From Acidobacteriota bacterium (GTDB lineage Bacteria > Actinomycetota > AC-67), in assembly GCA_016208485.1 (NCBI GenBank), contig JACQXY010000062.1:1-64000 (forward strand): a stretch of DNA of 64,000 bases, in the 5' to 3' direction. Positions 49,884 through 59,214 of this stretch are shown here, piece by piece. The first letter of the stretch is position 1. The number at the start of each line of letters is the position of its first letter. The position numbers and the translations under genes are program-made. Below the pieces are notes generated by a model that saw only the letters and a list, made by a program, of their open reading frames with translations, ran no database searches and was not told where the DNA came from.

Positions 49884-50699
49884 CTACGCTTGTGGCAGGA
49901 CCGGAGAGAACGGGACGTCGCCGGGGACGAGTCGCAAGCCGGCGAACCCGTGGGCCCGAGCGTAGGCGATCTCGTTCACCAGGCCCCCGACACCGTTCGA
50001 GGCGGCAAGCGGGGCGACCATGAGGGTGCTCAGGACCCCGACGGCGCGGCCGCGGGCGTCCAGGAACGCGCTTCCGGAGTCCCCCGGGATCCCAGGCGTC
50101 GCGGTGTAGACGGTCTGAGACCAGCCGCCGCTCGTCGGGCCGAGGCTCTCGCCCATCTTCGGGCTGAGCAACGCGATCCCGAGGCGAAGGCTCGAGTTGC
50201 CGTAGGAGTAGACGGTTCCGGCGATCGGGGTTGCGACCCCGATCGGGCCTCCCCAGAATGGCACCGATGGATTCACCGAGCCCACGTCGGTCGGGTCGAT
50301 GCGCACGAGCGCGAGATCGTTGAAGGCGCAGAAGTCGGGCCTTCGCTCCCGGGCCGCTCGCATGCGGGCCCACGAGTTGTACACCATCGTCCCCAGCTTC
50401 TTCGCGCCGCCGATCCTTACCCGCGTGCCCTCGGGAAGAGTCGCGGACTCACAGCCATTCGTGGCCGCGCTCCCCTCCGTGCCGGTGCAGTGGGCGGCCA
50501 TGCCGATGTAGACCCTGGTGCCTCGGGTGAAGACGAAGTTGGACGTGCACTGCGCGACGGGGGTGACGGCCTGCACTCCGGGATGGATCGTTGCGGCGCC
50601 GGGCGAGGCCCACCTCGGCCCCGCTGAGGACGCGGAGGGCGCGATCGCGGTGGCCACGGCCACCGCCGCTCCGAGCCATCTCCCGCGTGAACCCATCAT
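49884..50699 (-). CDS. Secreted trypsin-like serine protease
   Basis: A 271-aa protease with signal peptide (GRWLGAAVAVATAIAPSASS). The catalytic triad is visible as His70 (GMAAHCTG), Asp128 (FNDLALVRI) and Ser208 (GIPGDSGSAF). Cysteines at CTSNF, HCTG, GCES and FCAF could form disulfides. The start at 50699 (MMGSRG) has GGAGGGG upstream; the ATG at 50753 would put extra residues before the signal peptide. Substrate unknown. Confidence 0.88.
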   Translation of the reverse strand: MMGSRGRWLGAAVAVATAIAPSASSAGPRWASPGAATIHPGVQAVTPVAQCTSNFVFTRGTRVYIGMAAHCTGTEGSAATNGCESATLPEGTRVRIGGAKKLGTMVYNSWARMRAARERRPDFCAFNDLALVRIDPTDVGSVNPSVPFWGGPIGVATPIAGTVYSYGNSSLRLGIALLSPKMGESLGPTSGGWSQTVYTATPGIPGDSGSAFLDARGRAVGVLSTLMVAPLAASNGVGGLVNEIAYARAHGFAGLRLVPGDVPFSPVLPQA

Positions 50700-50979
50700 C
50701 GCGCCCCTCCTTCCGCCGACGCGACGGAATGACCATGCGCGTCCGCTCGGCAAGTCCCGACAGCGGTGTCGGAGGGAAACGACCGACGCCCCGCGCGAGG
50801 CACTCGGCTTCCCTCACACAGGCGCCTCTATCCATAGCCTGCCGATACCCGCGTTCGATGTCAACCGGGACAAGACACCTGGGTCCCCGACCCGGGCGCA
50901 CACCGAGCGTGCATCCTAGGGCGCGCCGCGCCGCGAGGTCCCATCCGGCCCGGGACCTCCGGGCACTTCGCCCCTTGGT

Positions 50980-50991
50980 TACCGGCCGGTA
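50980..50991. promoter_or_regulatory. Perfect 12-bp palindrome upstream of the hydrogenase operon
   Basis: TACCGGCCGGTA, ending 23 nt before the small-subunit ATG. It is a candidate regulator site for the hydrogenase operon. A second short palindrome, GCAATTGC, lies at 51006-51013. No Shine-Dalgarno sequence is seen before the ATG. Confidence 0.4.
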
Positions 50992-51014
50992 GCGCCTCGA
51001 CACTTGCAATTGCC

Positions 51015-52130
51015 ATGAACACATTCGCCGGCTCCATCCGATCGCGCGGGGTCACCCGGCGCGACTTCATGAAGTTCGCTTCCGTCATGACGGCGGCGCT
51101 CGCGCTGCCGGTTCGCTACACGGGACGAATCGCCCGCGCCCTGGCCTCGGCCGCCCGGCCGACCGTCATCTGGCTCGAGTTCCAGGACTGCGCAGGCGAC
51201 AGCGAGTCGTTCCTCCGCTCCAGCCACCCGACCGCCGGGCAGGCGGTGCTCGACCTGATCGATCTCGCCTACCACGAGACGATCATGGCCCCCGCCGGGG
51301 CCGCCGCGGAGAAGAACCTGCGGGACGCGATGGAGCGCGCCCGGGGCAAGTACATCGTCATCGTGGAGGGCTCGATCCCGACGGCGGCCGGCGGAGCGTA
51401 CTGCACGATCGGCGGGCGCTCGGCGGTCCAGATCCTCGAGGAGGTCGCCTCCGGCGCCGCCGCCCTGATCGCCGTCGGCACGTGCGCGTCTTTCGGCGGT
51501 CTCCCGGCCGCGGCCCCCAACCCGACCGGGGCGATGGGGGTCCGCGACCTCGTCAAGAACAAGCCGGTTCTGAACCTTCCCGGCTGCTCGGTGAACGGCG
51601 TGAACCTCGCGGCGACGATCACGCACTACCTGACGTTTTCGGAGCTGCCGGCCACCGACCAGTTGGGGCGCCCGCTCTTCGCCTACGGCCAGCGCATCCA
51701 CGACACCTGCCCGCGCCGCTCGCACTTCGACGCCGGCCGGTTCGTGAAGGAATGGGGCGATGCCGGGCACCGGCAGGGCTGGTGCCTCTACCAGATGGGC
51801 TGCAAGGGGCCGAAGGCCATGCACAACTGCGCCGCCGTCGGATGGAACGACGGCACCTCGTGGCCGATCGAGGCCGGCCACCCGTGCATCGCGTGCACCG
51901 AGCCGGGATTCTGGGACGGGTCGACGCCGTTCTACCGGTGGATGGGCGAGTCCCTGCTCCCGACGCCACACCGCCCGGCGCGCCCGCAGGGATCGCTCGG
52001 GATCGGCCTCGGCGCCGGGGCTGCGGCCGCAGCAGCCGCCGCCGGCACGGCCGTGCTGATCAGGCAGCGCAAGGCGGGCGCGGCGCGTCCGGATTCGGGC
52101 GCCGGCGACCCGGGCTCGGAAGGAGAGTGA
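51015..52130 (+). CDS. [NiFe] hydrogenase small subunit, Tat-exported, membrane-anchored, CxGD variant
   Basis: A 371-aa electron-transfer subunit. The Tat signal is VTRRDFMKFASVM (Arg15-Arg16). Proximal-cluster ligands are Cys59, Asp62, Cys157 and Cys191: the usual CxGC reads DCAGDSES, so one Cys is replaced by Asp. The distal cluster has His229, Cys232, Cys257 and Cys263; the medial cluster has Cys272, Cys291 and Cys294. A C-terminal helix (about 328-349) with a basic tail anchors it. An Asp ligand at this position is reported for the actinobacterial-type (group 1h/5) hydrogenase, but those lack a Tat signal and Hyb-type partners. The layout here is group 1 Hyb-like. Confidence 0.93.
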   Translation: MNTFAGSIRSRGVTRRDFMKFASVMTAALALPVRYTGRIARALASAARPTVIWLEFQDCAGDSESFLRSSHPTAGQAVLDLIDLAYHETIMAPAGAAAEKNLRDAMERARGKYIVIVEGSIPTAAGGAYCTIGGRSAVQILEEVASGAAALIAVGTCASFGGLPAAAPNPTGAMGVRDLVKNKPVLNLPGCSVNGVNLAATITHYLTFSELPATDQLGRPLFAYGQRIHDTCPRRSHFDAGRFVKEWGDAGHRQGWCLYQMGCKGPKAMHNCAAVGWNDGTSWPIEAGHPCIACTEPGFWDGSTPFYRWMGESLLPTPHRPARPQGSLGIGLGAGAAAAAAAAGTAVLIRQRKAGAARPDSGAGDPGSEGE

Positions 52131-52134
52131 CACC

Positions 52135-53844
52135 GTGGCGCGACTCGTCATCGACCCCGTAACCCGGATCGAGGGGCATCTCCGGATCGAGGCCCAGGTC
52201 GCGAACGGCCACGTGCGCGAAGCGTGGGCCTCGGGCACCATGTTCCGGGGCCTCGAGCTGATCCTCCAGGGACGCGACCCGCGCGACGCCTGGCTCTTCA
52301 CCCAGCGCATCTGCAACGTGTGCACGATGGTCCACGCGCTCGCCTCGGTGCGGGCGGTGGAGGACGCGCTCGGGGTGAAGCCCCCACCGCTCGCGGTCCT
52401 AATCCGGAACCTGATCACCGCCTTCCAGTACGTCCAGGACCACGTCGTGCACTTCTACCATCTGCACGCCCTGGACTGGGTGGACATCACCTCCGCCCTG
52501 AAAGCCGACCCCGCCGACGCGGCGGCGCTCGCCGGGAGCATCTCCGACTGGCCCGAGAACTCGGCCCAGCAGTTCAAGGACGTCCAAGACAAGCTCAAGG
52601 CGTTCGTCGCCTCCGGGATGCTCGGCATCTACGCGAACGGCTATTGGGGCCATCCCGCGTACAAGCTCCCGCCGGCCGCGAACCTCATGGCGGTCGCCCA
52701 CTACCTGCAAGCCCTCGACTGGCAGAAGGAGGTCATCAAGGCGCACGCCGTGCTCGGCGGCAAGAACCCGCTGCTGCAGACCTTCCTCGTCGGCGGGATG
52801 GCGATCCCCGTCGATCCGAGCAGCCCCTGGGCGCTGAACGCCGACCGGCTCGCACTCCTGCGCTCGCTCGCGGCGAAGGGCAAGGAGTTCGTCGAGAAGG
52901 TCTACATCCCGGATCTGCTCGCGGTGGCCTCCTTCTACAAGGACTGGGCGGGGCTCGGCGAGGGCACGAAGAACTTCCTCACGTGCGGGGAGCTGCCGCT
53001 CGATCCGTCGGGCGATCCAAGGAGCTTCGCCTTCCCGTCCGGAGTGATCCTCGACCGCAACCTCTCGTCGGTCCAGCCGTTCCGGCAGGAGAAGGTGACC
53101 GAGCAAGTCGCGCGGTCCTGGTACCACTACACCGCCGGTGAGGCGCGCGCCTTCCACCCTTGGGAGGGGGAGACGATCCCGCGCTACAGCGGCCCGAAGC
53201 CCCCGTACGAGCACCTCGACGTGGAGAGCAAGTACTCGTGGCTGAAGGCTCCCCGCTACGACGGCCACCCGATGGAGGTCGGCCCGCTCGCGCGGGTCCT
53301 GGTCGCGTACGCCTCCGGCACCAAGCGCATCAAGGAACTCGTGGACCTCGTGCTCACCAAGCTCGACGCGCCGCCGGCCGCGCTGTTCTCCACTCTCGGG
53401 CGGACGGCGGCGCGCGGCATCGAGACCCTCTACATGGCCGAGCTGATCCCGACGCTCCTCGACCAGCTCACCGCGGCGATGAAGTCCGGCGACACCAAGA
53501 CCCACGCCGGTCGCATGTGGGATCCCTCCGAATGGCCGAAGGAGGCTCGGGGGGCCGGATTCCACGAGGCTCCACGCGGGGCTCTCGGGCACTGGGTCCT
53601 GATCGAGGACGGGAAGATCTCGCGCTACCAGTGCGTGGTCCCGACCACCTGGAACGCCTCCCCGAGAGACTGGGCGGGCACGCCGGGGCCCTACGAGGCG
53701 GCGCTCGCCGGAACCCCCGTGGCCGACGAGGCCAAGCCGATCGAGATCCTGCGCACCATCCATTCCTTCGACCCCTGCATCGCTTGCGCCGTCCACGTTC
53801 TCGACGCCCGGGGCACGCCCGTTTCGGTCGTCGAGGCCGTCTGA
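52135..53844 (+). CDS. [NiFe] hydrogenase large subunit
   Basis: A 569-aa catalytic subunit. The L1 motif is RICNVCTMVHA (Cys60, Cys63), where the usual Gly after the first Cys is Asn61. L2 is DPCIACAVH (Cys548, Cys551, His554), with a 15-residue extension after His554 that the maturation protease should remove. RIEGHLR near the N-terminus is conserved. The four Cys bind Ni-Fe. The GTG start lies 4 nt after the small-subunit stop. It has no signal of its own and is exported with the small subunit. Confidence 0.94.
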   Translation: MARLVIDPVTRIEGHLRIEAQVANGHVREAWASGTMFRGLELILQGRDPRDAWLFTQRICNVCTMVHALASVRAVEDALGVKPPPLAVLIRNLITAFQYVQDHVVHFYHLHALDWVDITSALKADPADAAALAGSISDWPENSAQQFKDVQDKLKAFVASGMLGIYANGYWGHPAYKLPPAANLMAVAHYLQALDWQKEVIKAHAVLGGKNPLLQTFLVGGMAIPVDPSSPWALNADRLALLRSLAAKGKEFVEKVYIPDLLAVASFYKDWAGLGEGTKNFLTCGELPLDPSGDPRSFAFPSGVILDRNLSSVQPFRQEKVTEQVARSWYHYTAGEARAFHPWEGETIPRYSGPKPPYEHLDVESKYSWLKAPRYDGHPMEVGPLARVLVAYASGTKRIKELVDLVLTKLDAPPAALFSTLGRTAARGIETLYMAELIPTLLDQLTAAMKSGDTKTHAGRMWDPSEWPKEARGAGFHEAPRGALGHWVLIEDGKISRYQCVVPTTWNASPRDWAGTPGPYEAALAGTPVADEAKPIEILRTIHSFDPCIACAVHVLDARGTPVSVVEAV

Positions 53845-53855
53845 AAGGAGGCCCG

Positions 53856-54839
53856 ATGAGGCGCGACTCGGCCGGCGAGCCTCCCGGCGGCCCCACCGAT
53901 CCCGGGCGGAGGGAGTTCCTGAAGCTCGTCGGAGCGACGGCCGGCGCCGCCGCCGCCGCGGCCGTGCTCCCCTCCGGCGCGATCGCCTCGCCCGAGCGAG
54001 TCGAGGAGCTGGCGCGGGAGCACGCGAACGATCCGGGGATGCTCATCGACCTGTCCAAGTGCATCGGCTGCGGCGCGTGCGTGACCGCCTGCAAGTTCCA
54101 GAACGACCTGACGTGGCGGCAGGACCAACCGTGGCTGGGGCCGGATGCCCAGCTCGCCTCGGCGAACTGGACGGTGGTCCGGACCTTCGAGCCCGAAACC
54201 GAACCTTCAGGGTCGATCCGCTACGCGAAGCGGCAGTGCATGCACTGCCTGGAGCCCGCGTGCGCGTCGGCGTGCCCGGTGAGGGCCCTCCGCAAAGAGC
54301 CCAACGGGCCGGTCACCTACGACGTCACCCGGTGCATCGGCTGCCGCTATTGCCTGGTCGCGTGCCCGTTCAGCGTTCCGACGTTCGAGTGGGACCGGCC
54401 GATCTCGAAGGTGAGCAAGTGCAACCTCTGCTTCCAGCGGGTCTCGCACGGGGAGGCGACCGCCTGCGCCGCGTCCTGCCCGGTGAGGGCCATCACCTTC
54501 GGCAAGCGCGGCGAGCTGCTCGAGAAGGCACGCGCCACGCTCGCAGCGGATCCGGAGCGCTACATGCCCCGCATCTACGGCGAGAAGGAGGTCGGCGGGA
54601 CCTCGGTCCTCTACATCTCCGACGCTACCTTCCCCGAGGTGGGATTCCGGGAGGGGCTCCCAACCGAACCGATCCCGGACTATACCTGGCAGGTCAGCCG
54701 GCTGGCTCTGCCCGTCGCGGCAACCGTCGGCGCGGTGCTGACCACGATCTGGGTCCGGCGGAGCCGGGCGCTCGAACGCGGCGCCGCCGCGCCCAGCGCC
54801 TCGCCGGACGGCGAGAAGCCCGGAGGGACGCACGCATGA
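53856..54839 (+). CDS. HybA-like four-cluster ferredoxin subunit (Tat-exported)
   Basis: A 327-aa protein. The Tat signal is DPGRREFLKLVGATAG. Four [4Fe-4S] motifs are visible: CIGCGACVTAC, CMHCLEPACASAC, CIGCRYCLVAC, and CNLC with a later CAASC. The C-terminus has a membrane helix (about 280-300) and a Ser/Pro-rich tail. It would pass electrons from the small subunit to the HybB-like quinone-site subunit. The ribosome-binding site AAAGGAGG is strong. Confidence 0.9.
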   Translation: MRRDSAGEPPGGPTDPGRREFLKLVGATAGAAAAAAVLPSGAIASPERVEELAREHANDPGMLIDLSKCIGCGACVTACKFQNDLTWRQDQPWLGPDAQLASANWTVVRTFEPETEPSGSIRYAKRQCMHCLEPACASACPVRALRKEPNGPVTYDVTRCIGCRYCLVACPFSVPTFEWDRPISKVSKCNLCFQRVSHGEATACAASCPVRAITFGKRGELLEKARATLAADPERYMPRIYGEKEVGGTSVLYISDATFPEVGFREGLPTEPIPDYTWQVSRLALPVAATVGAVLTTIWVRRSRALERGAAAPSASPDGEKPGGTHA

Positions 54840-56035
54840 GCGTAACCACAACCGCCCTCGCCCGTCCGGCGGCGCCCCGCCCCTGGACGTTCCACATGAC
54901 CTCCTTCCGGGTGGTCCTCCTGGGGATCGCCGGGCTCGGCATCGGATCCGTGCTCTACCGGTTCCTCTTCGGGCTCAGCGCCTCGACCAACCTGACCGAT
55001 CAGTGGCCCTGGGGGCTGTGGATCTGGTGGGACGTGGCCGCCGGCGCGGCGCTCGCCGGAGGAGGCTACTCCACGGCCCTGATGGTCAACTTCCTGGGCG
55101 GGGACAAGTGGAGGACCGTCGAGCGCGGCGCGTTCCTCACCTCGATGCTCGGCTATGTCATGGTGTCCGGCGGGCTGCTTCTCGACCTCGGACGCTGGTT
55201 CAACTTCTGGCGCCCCATTCGGTTCTGGGGCTACCACTCCGTGATGTTCCTGCTGTTCTGGTGCGTCGCCGGCTACACGGTGGTCCAGCTCGTCGAGTTC
55301 GGCCACATCTGGGTGGAGCGGGTCCCGACCCCGCGGATGACCCGCCTCATGCACCGGATCTACGTGCCGGTGCTGATCGTCGGGGTCGTCCTGCCGATCC
55401 TGCACCAGTCGGCGCTCGGGTCCCTGTTTATCGTCGCGAAGGGACGGCTCGACCCGCTCTGGTGGTCGATGCTGCTGCCGCTGTTCTTCCTGATGTCGTC
55501 GTTCTTCGTCGGCCCGGCCATGGTAGCCATCGAGAACATCGTCTCCGCGCGCGCCCACGGGCGCCGGGCCCCCGTCCCCGTGCTCGGCGACATGGTGCGC
55601 GTGACGGGCAAGCTGATGGGCGTGTACCTCGTCCTGAAGATCGCGGACCTCGTCTGGAGAGGCGAGCTGGGCCGGATGTTCGAGGGCACGACCGCGAGCA
55701 ACTTCTTCCTGATCGAGATGCTGATCGGCATCGTCGTCCCGGGAGCCATGTTCCTCCTTCCCCGGATCCGGCAGACGGTGGGCGGTCTCTTCGCCGCCTC
55801 CTTCCTCGTCGTCGCCGGCGTGGTGTTCAACCGCGCGAACGTCGTGTTCACGGGGATGGCGAGGTCGGTGAACGCGCCCTCGTACTTCCCGTACTGGATG
55901 GAACTCGCGGTGACGGGCGGGCTGATCGCCGGCGCCGTCCTCACCTACCTGTTCATCACCGAGAACTTCCCGATCCTCCCCGAGCGCGGGGCCGCGCCGT
56001 CGCCCGCGCCGGGAAGCGCCCGAGCGGCAGGGTGA
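54836..56035 (+). CDS. HybB/NrfD-like integral membrane quinone-interacting subunit
   Basis: A 399-aa protein with about ten membrane helices (for example VVLLGIAGLGIGSVLYRFLF and LWIWWDVAAGAALAGGGYST). No heme-ligand pattern of a b-type cytochrome is seen; it fits the NrfD/HybB family that exchanges electrons with quinones and may move protons. The ATG overlaps the ferredoxin stop (ATGA). Confidence 0.88.
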   Translation: MSVTTTALARPAAPRPWTFHMTSFRVVLLGIAGLGIGSVLYRFLFGLSASTNLTDQWPWGLWIWWDVAAGAALAGGGYSTALMVNFLGGDKWRTVERGAFLTSMLGYVMVSGGLLLDLGRWFNFWRPIRFWGYHSVMFLLFWCVAGYTVVQLVEFGHIWVERVPTPRMTRLMHRIYVPVLIVGVVLPILHQSALGSLFIVAKGRLDPLWWSMLLPLFFLMSSFFVGPAMVAIENIVSARAHGRRAPVPVLGDMVRVTGKLMGVYLVLKIADLVWRGELGRMFEGTTASNFFLIEMLIGIVVPGAMFLLPRIRQTVGGLFAASFLVVAGVVFNRANVVFTGMARSVNAPSYFPYWMELAVTGGLIAGAVLTYLFITENFPILPERGAAPSPAPGSARAAG

Positions 56036-56553
56036 GCGGGAGCGGGACGAGGGTCCCCACCGTCGTGGGGATCGGGAACCTGCTCCTGCGAGACGACGGG
56101 GCCGGCGTTCGCGCGGCCGAGATGCTCAGGTCCCTCGCCCCCGAGGAGGTCCGAGTGCTGGACGGAGGGGTCATGGGCCTGGAGCTGCTGGCCACCGTCG
56201 AGGAGGCCTCCCGCCTGATGGTCCTCGACTCGATCGACTCCGGCCGCGCGCCGGGCACCGTGCTGCGCCTGAGTGATCCGCCGGGCGCCGCCTCGGGCAA
56301 GCTCTCCCCCCATCAGGTCACGTTCGCCGACGCGGTCGGCCTGGCGCGCCTGCGCGGGACGGCGCCCGAGGAGATCGTCGTCCTCGGGATCCAGCCGGCG
56401 CGCGTCGAGCCGGGGCTGGAGCTGTCTCCGGAGGTCGCCGCCGCGCTCCCGCACCTTGTGGACGAGGCCCTCGCGATCCTCTCCGGGTGGGTCGCGGCGG
56501 ACTCCCAAGACGGCGCCGCCGGCCCGGGCCGCAGCAGTCGAGAGGCGGGATGA
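56032..56553 (+). CDS. Hydrogenase maturation endopeptidase
   Basis: A 173-aa HyaD/HybD-type protease: VVGIGNLLLRDDGAGVRAAE at the N-terminus, LDGGVMGLELLATVEEASRL, LDSID, then HQVTFADAVGLARL. It uses the Ni in the large subunit to recognise its target and trims the C-terminal tail. The GTG start overlaps the HybB-like stop (GTGA). Confidence 0.9.
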   Translation: MSGSGTRVPTVVGIGNLLLRDDGAGVRAAEMLRSLAPEEVRVLDGGVMGLELLATVEEASRLMVLDSIDSGRAPGTVLRLSDPPGAASGKLSPHQVTFADAVGLARLRGTAPEEIVVLGIQPARVEPGLELSPEVAAALPHLVDEALAILSGWVAADSQDGAAGPGRSSREAG

Positions 56554-58976
56554 ACGACGAGGTTCGGCGCGCGGGGGTCCACGTCACCGGGATCGTGCAG
56601 GGCGTGGGCTTCCGGCCCCACGTGTTCAACCTCGCCGCGCGCCTCGGTCTCGCCGGCTGGGTGCGCAACGACGCGCGCGGCCTGACCGCCGAGGTCGAGG
56701 GCGATGCGGGCGCCGTCGAGCGCTTCCTCGCCGAGATCTCCGAGAGCCCTCCACCACTCGCGGTCGTCGAGTCCGTCCGCGTGACGGAGCTGCCGCCGTC
56801 GGGTGCCTCGGGGTTTCGGATCCTTGCGAGCGAGCCCGGAGAGCGGCGCGTGCACGTCTCACCCGACGTGGCGACCTGCGGGGACTGCCTTCGAGAGGTG
56901 CTCGACCCGCGCGACCGGCGCCACCGCTACCCCTTCACGAACTGCACCAACTGCGGGCCGCGCTACACCATCGTCGAGGATGTGCCCTACGACCGCGCGC
57001 GCACGACCATGTCGGCCTTCCCGATGTGCCCCGCCTGCGCGGCCGAGTACTCGGACCCCTCGAACCGGCGATTCCACGCCCAGCCGAACGCCTGCCCCGC
57101 CTGCGGGCCGCGCGTGCACCTGCTCGGGGCGCGCGAGGTGGCGCAGGGGGGCACGGCCGCGCGGGAGCGCGGGGGCGACCCACCCTGGATGCTTCCCGGC
57201 GCCGCGCCGCCCGGCGACGAGATCTCCCGGGCCGCGCGCCTGCTCGCCTCCGGTGAGATCCTCGCCGTCAAGGGGCTCGGGGGCTACCACCTCGCCTGCG
57301 ACGCGGCCGACGAGGCAGCCGTCGCGCGCCTGCGCGGTCGCAAGCACCGTGAGGACCGGCCCTTCGCCTTGATGGCCCCCGACCTCGAAGCGGCGCGAGC
57401 GCTCTGCGAGACTTCGCCCGAGGAGGAGGCGCTGCTCCTGTCGCGCCGGCGGCCGATCGTGCTGCTCCGCAAGCGGCCGGGCGCGCGGGTCGCCCCGTCG
57501 GTCGCGCCCCGATACGACACGCTCGGGATCATGCTCCCCTACACCCCCCTGCACCACCTTCTGCTCGCGGAGGCGCGCCGGACCCTGGTGATGACCTCGG
57601 GCAACCTCTCGGACGAACCGATCGCCTTCGAGGACGCCGAGGCGCGCGCGCGCCTGTCGGGGATAGCCGACGCCTTCCTCGTCCACGACCGCGCGATCCA
57701 CATCCGGTGCGACGACTCGGTCACCCGCATCATCGCCGGCGCGGAGAGCCCGATCCGCCGCTCGCGCGGCTGGGCGCCGGAGCCGGTCCGGATGCCGCTT
57801 CACGCGCCGTTGCCCCTGCTCGCGACCGGCGCGCAGCTCAAGAGCGCGGTCGCGGCCGTGCGGGACGACCTCTGCTTCCTCTCCCACCACATCGGCGACC
57901 TCGAGAACCTGGAGACCCTGCGCTCGTTCGAGCAGGCCGCCGAGCACCTCGCGCGCCTGTTCGACGTGCCCTACGGCGCCGTCGCCCACGACCTTCATCC
58001 CGAGTACCTCTCCACGAAGTGGGCGGAGGCCCGGAGCGACCTCGTGCGCGTGCCGGTCCAGCACCACCACGCCCACATCGCCTCGTGCATGGCGGAGAAC
58101 CTCCGGACCGACCCGGTGCTCGGAGTCGCCTTCGACGGGCTCGGCTACGGCTCGGACGGAACTCTCTGGGGAGGCGAGTTCCTGGTGGCGAGCCTCGCCG
58201 GATTCAAGCGCGTCGGCCACCTGGCGACCGCTCCCATGCCCGGAGGCGAGCAGGCCATCCGCCAGCCGTGGCGAATGGCCGCGGTGTGGCTCGAGCGGGC
58301 ATTCGGCGAGGACCACGTGCGGCTGCCGCTCGACCTGCCGGCCGAGGTCGGCGCGACGCGCTGGCGAAACTGCCTGAGGATGGCGGCGCGCGGCGTGAAC
58401 TCGCCGGCGACCTCCAGTATGGGGCGCCTATTCGACGCCGTCGCCGCGCTCGCCGGCGTGCGCGCGGAGGTGACCTATGAGGGGCAGGCCGCGATCGAGC
58501 TGGAGGCGCTCGCGGCGCGCGAGGGCGGCGCTCCCTACCCCTTCGGGGTGGCCGAGGGGCCGGATGGGACCCTCCTCGTCGACCCGGTGCCGTGCGTGCG
58601 CGCGGTCGTCGCCGACGTGCTCGAGGGCTTCGAGGCGCCGACGATCTCGGCACGCTTCCACGCCGGCGTCGCGGCGATGGTGGCCGAGGTCCTCGAGCGC
58701 CTGCGGCGGGCGACCGGGATCGGCACGGTCGCGCTCTCGGGAGGGGTGTTTCAGAACGCGCTCCTCACCGGCACCGTGACCCCGTTGCTCGAGGGCGGCG
58801 GGTTCGAGGTCCTCCGGCACCGCCGGGTTCCCGCCAACGACGGAGGCATCGCGCTCGGGCAGGCTGCGGTGGCCGCGGCCGTGCTCGCCGGAGGCGGGCC
58901 TCCGGGATACACGGATCCCGGTAAGGTGGATGCGGCGAAAGGGGGGAGCACGGATGTGCCTTGGCGTTCCCGGTAA
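56550..58976 (+). CDS. hypF: Carbamoyltransferase HypF
   Basis: An 808-aa enzyme that makes the CN ligand precursor from carbamoyl phosphate. Domains in order: acylphosphatase-like (HVTGIVQGVGFRPHVFNLAA), two zinc fingers (CGDCLREVLD with CTNCGPR; CPACAAEY with CPACGPR), a YrdC domain (AVKGLGGYHLACDAADEAAV to TSGNLSDEP), and a Kae1-like carbamoyltransferase domain (HHHAHIASCMAEN; VALSGGVFQN). Length is typical. The ATG overlaps the protease stop. Confidence 0.95.
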   Translation: MNDEVRRAGVHVTGIVQGVGFRPHVFNLAARLGLAGWVRNDARGLTAEVEGDAGAVERFLAEISESPPPLAVVESVRVTELPPSGASGFRILASEPGERRVHVSPDVATCGDCLREVLDPRDRRHRYPFTNCTNCGPRYTIVEDVPYDRARTTMSAFPMCPACAAEYSDPSNRRFHAQPNACPACGPRVHLLGAREVAQGGTAARERGGDPPWMLPGAAPPGDEISRAARLLASGEILAVKGLGGYHLACDAADEAAVARLRGRKHREDRPFALMAPDLEAARALCETSPEEEALLLSRRRPIVLLRKRPGARVAPSVAPRYDTLGIMLPYTPLHHLLLAEARRTLVMTSGNLSDEPIAFEDAEARARLSGIADAFLVHDRAIHIRCDDSVTRIIAGAESPIRRSRGWAPEPVRMPLHAPLPLLATGAQLKSAVAAVRDDLCFLSHHIGDLENLETLRSFEQAAEHLARLFDVPYGAVAHDLHPEYLSTKWAEARSDLVRVPVQHHHAHIASCMAENLRTDPVLGVAFDGLGYGSDGTLWGGEFLVASLAGFKRVGHLATAPMPGGEQAIRQPWRMAAVWLERAFGEDHVRLPLDLPAEVGATRWRNCLRMAARGVNSPATSSMGRLFDAVAALAGVRAEVTYEGQAAIELEALAAREGGAPYPFGVAEGPDGTLLVDPVPCVRAVVADVLEGFEAPTISARFHAGVAAMVAEVLERLRRATGIGTVALSGGVFQNALLTGTVTPLLEGGGFEVLRHRRVPANDGGIALGQAAVAAAVLAGGGPPGYTDPGKVDAAKGGSTDVPWRSR

Positions 58977-59214
58977 GGTCGTCGAGGTGTTCGAAGAGCA
59001 CGGTCTCCGCATGGCCCGGGTGGACTTCGGGGGCGTGACCCGCCGCGCGTGCCTCGAGTACATGCCCGACGCCGGCCTCGGCGACTACGTGATCATCCAC
59101 GTCGGATTCGCGATCTCCAAAGTCGACGAGGAGGAAGCGCGCCGGGTGTTCGAGTTCCTCGCCGAGATGGGAGACCTGCGCGAGGCCGGGATCCCGGGAG
59201 GCGCGACGCCGTGA
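58954..59214 (+). CDS. hypC: Hydrogenase maturation chaperone HypC
   Basis: An 86-aa protein beginning [12 protein letters not shown], the required N-terminal Cys motif. It ferries the Fe(CN)2CO unit between HypD and the large subunit. The ATG at 58954 lies 23 nt inside hypF, with GGGGGAG as ribosome-binding site. The codon before stop overlaps the hypD start. Confidence 0.94.
   Translation: MCLGVPGKVVEVFEEHGLRMARVDFGGVTRRACLEYMPDAGLGDYVIIHVGFAISKVDEEEARRVFEFLAEMGDLREAGIPGGATP

Noticed and set aside
51015-53844. Calling the hydrogenase a classical group 1h (actinobacterial-type) enzyme because of the CxGD motif
   Set aside because: A Tat signal, a C-terminal anchor and HybA/HybB-like partners are present, which group 1h enzymes lack. 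The motif alone is not enough.
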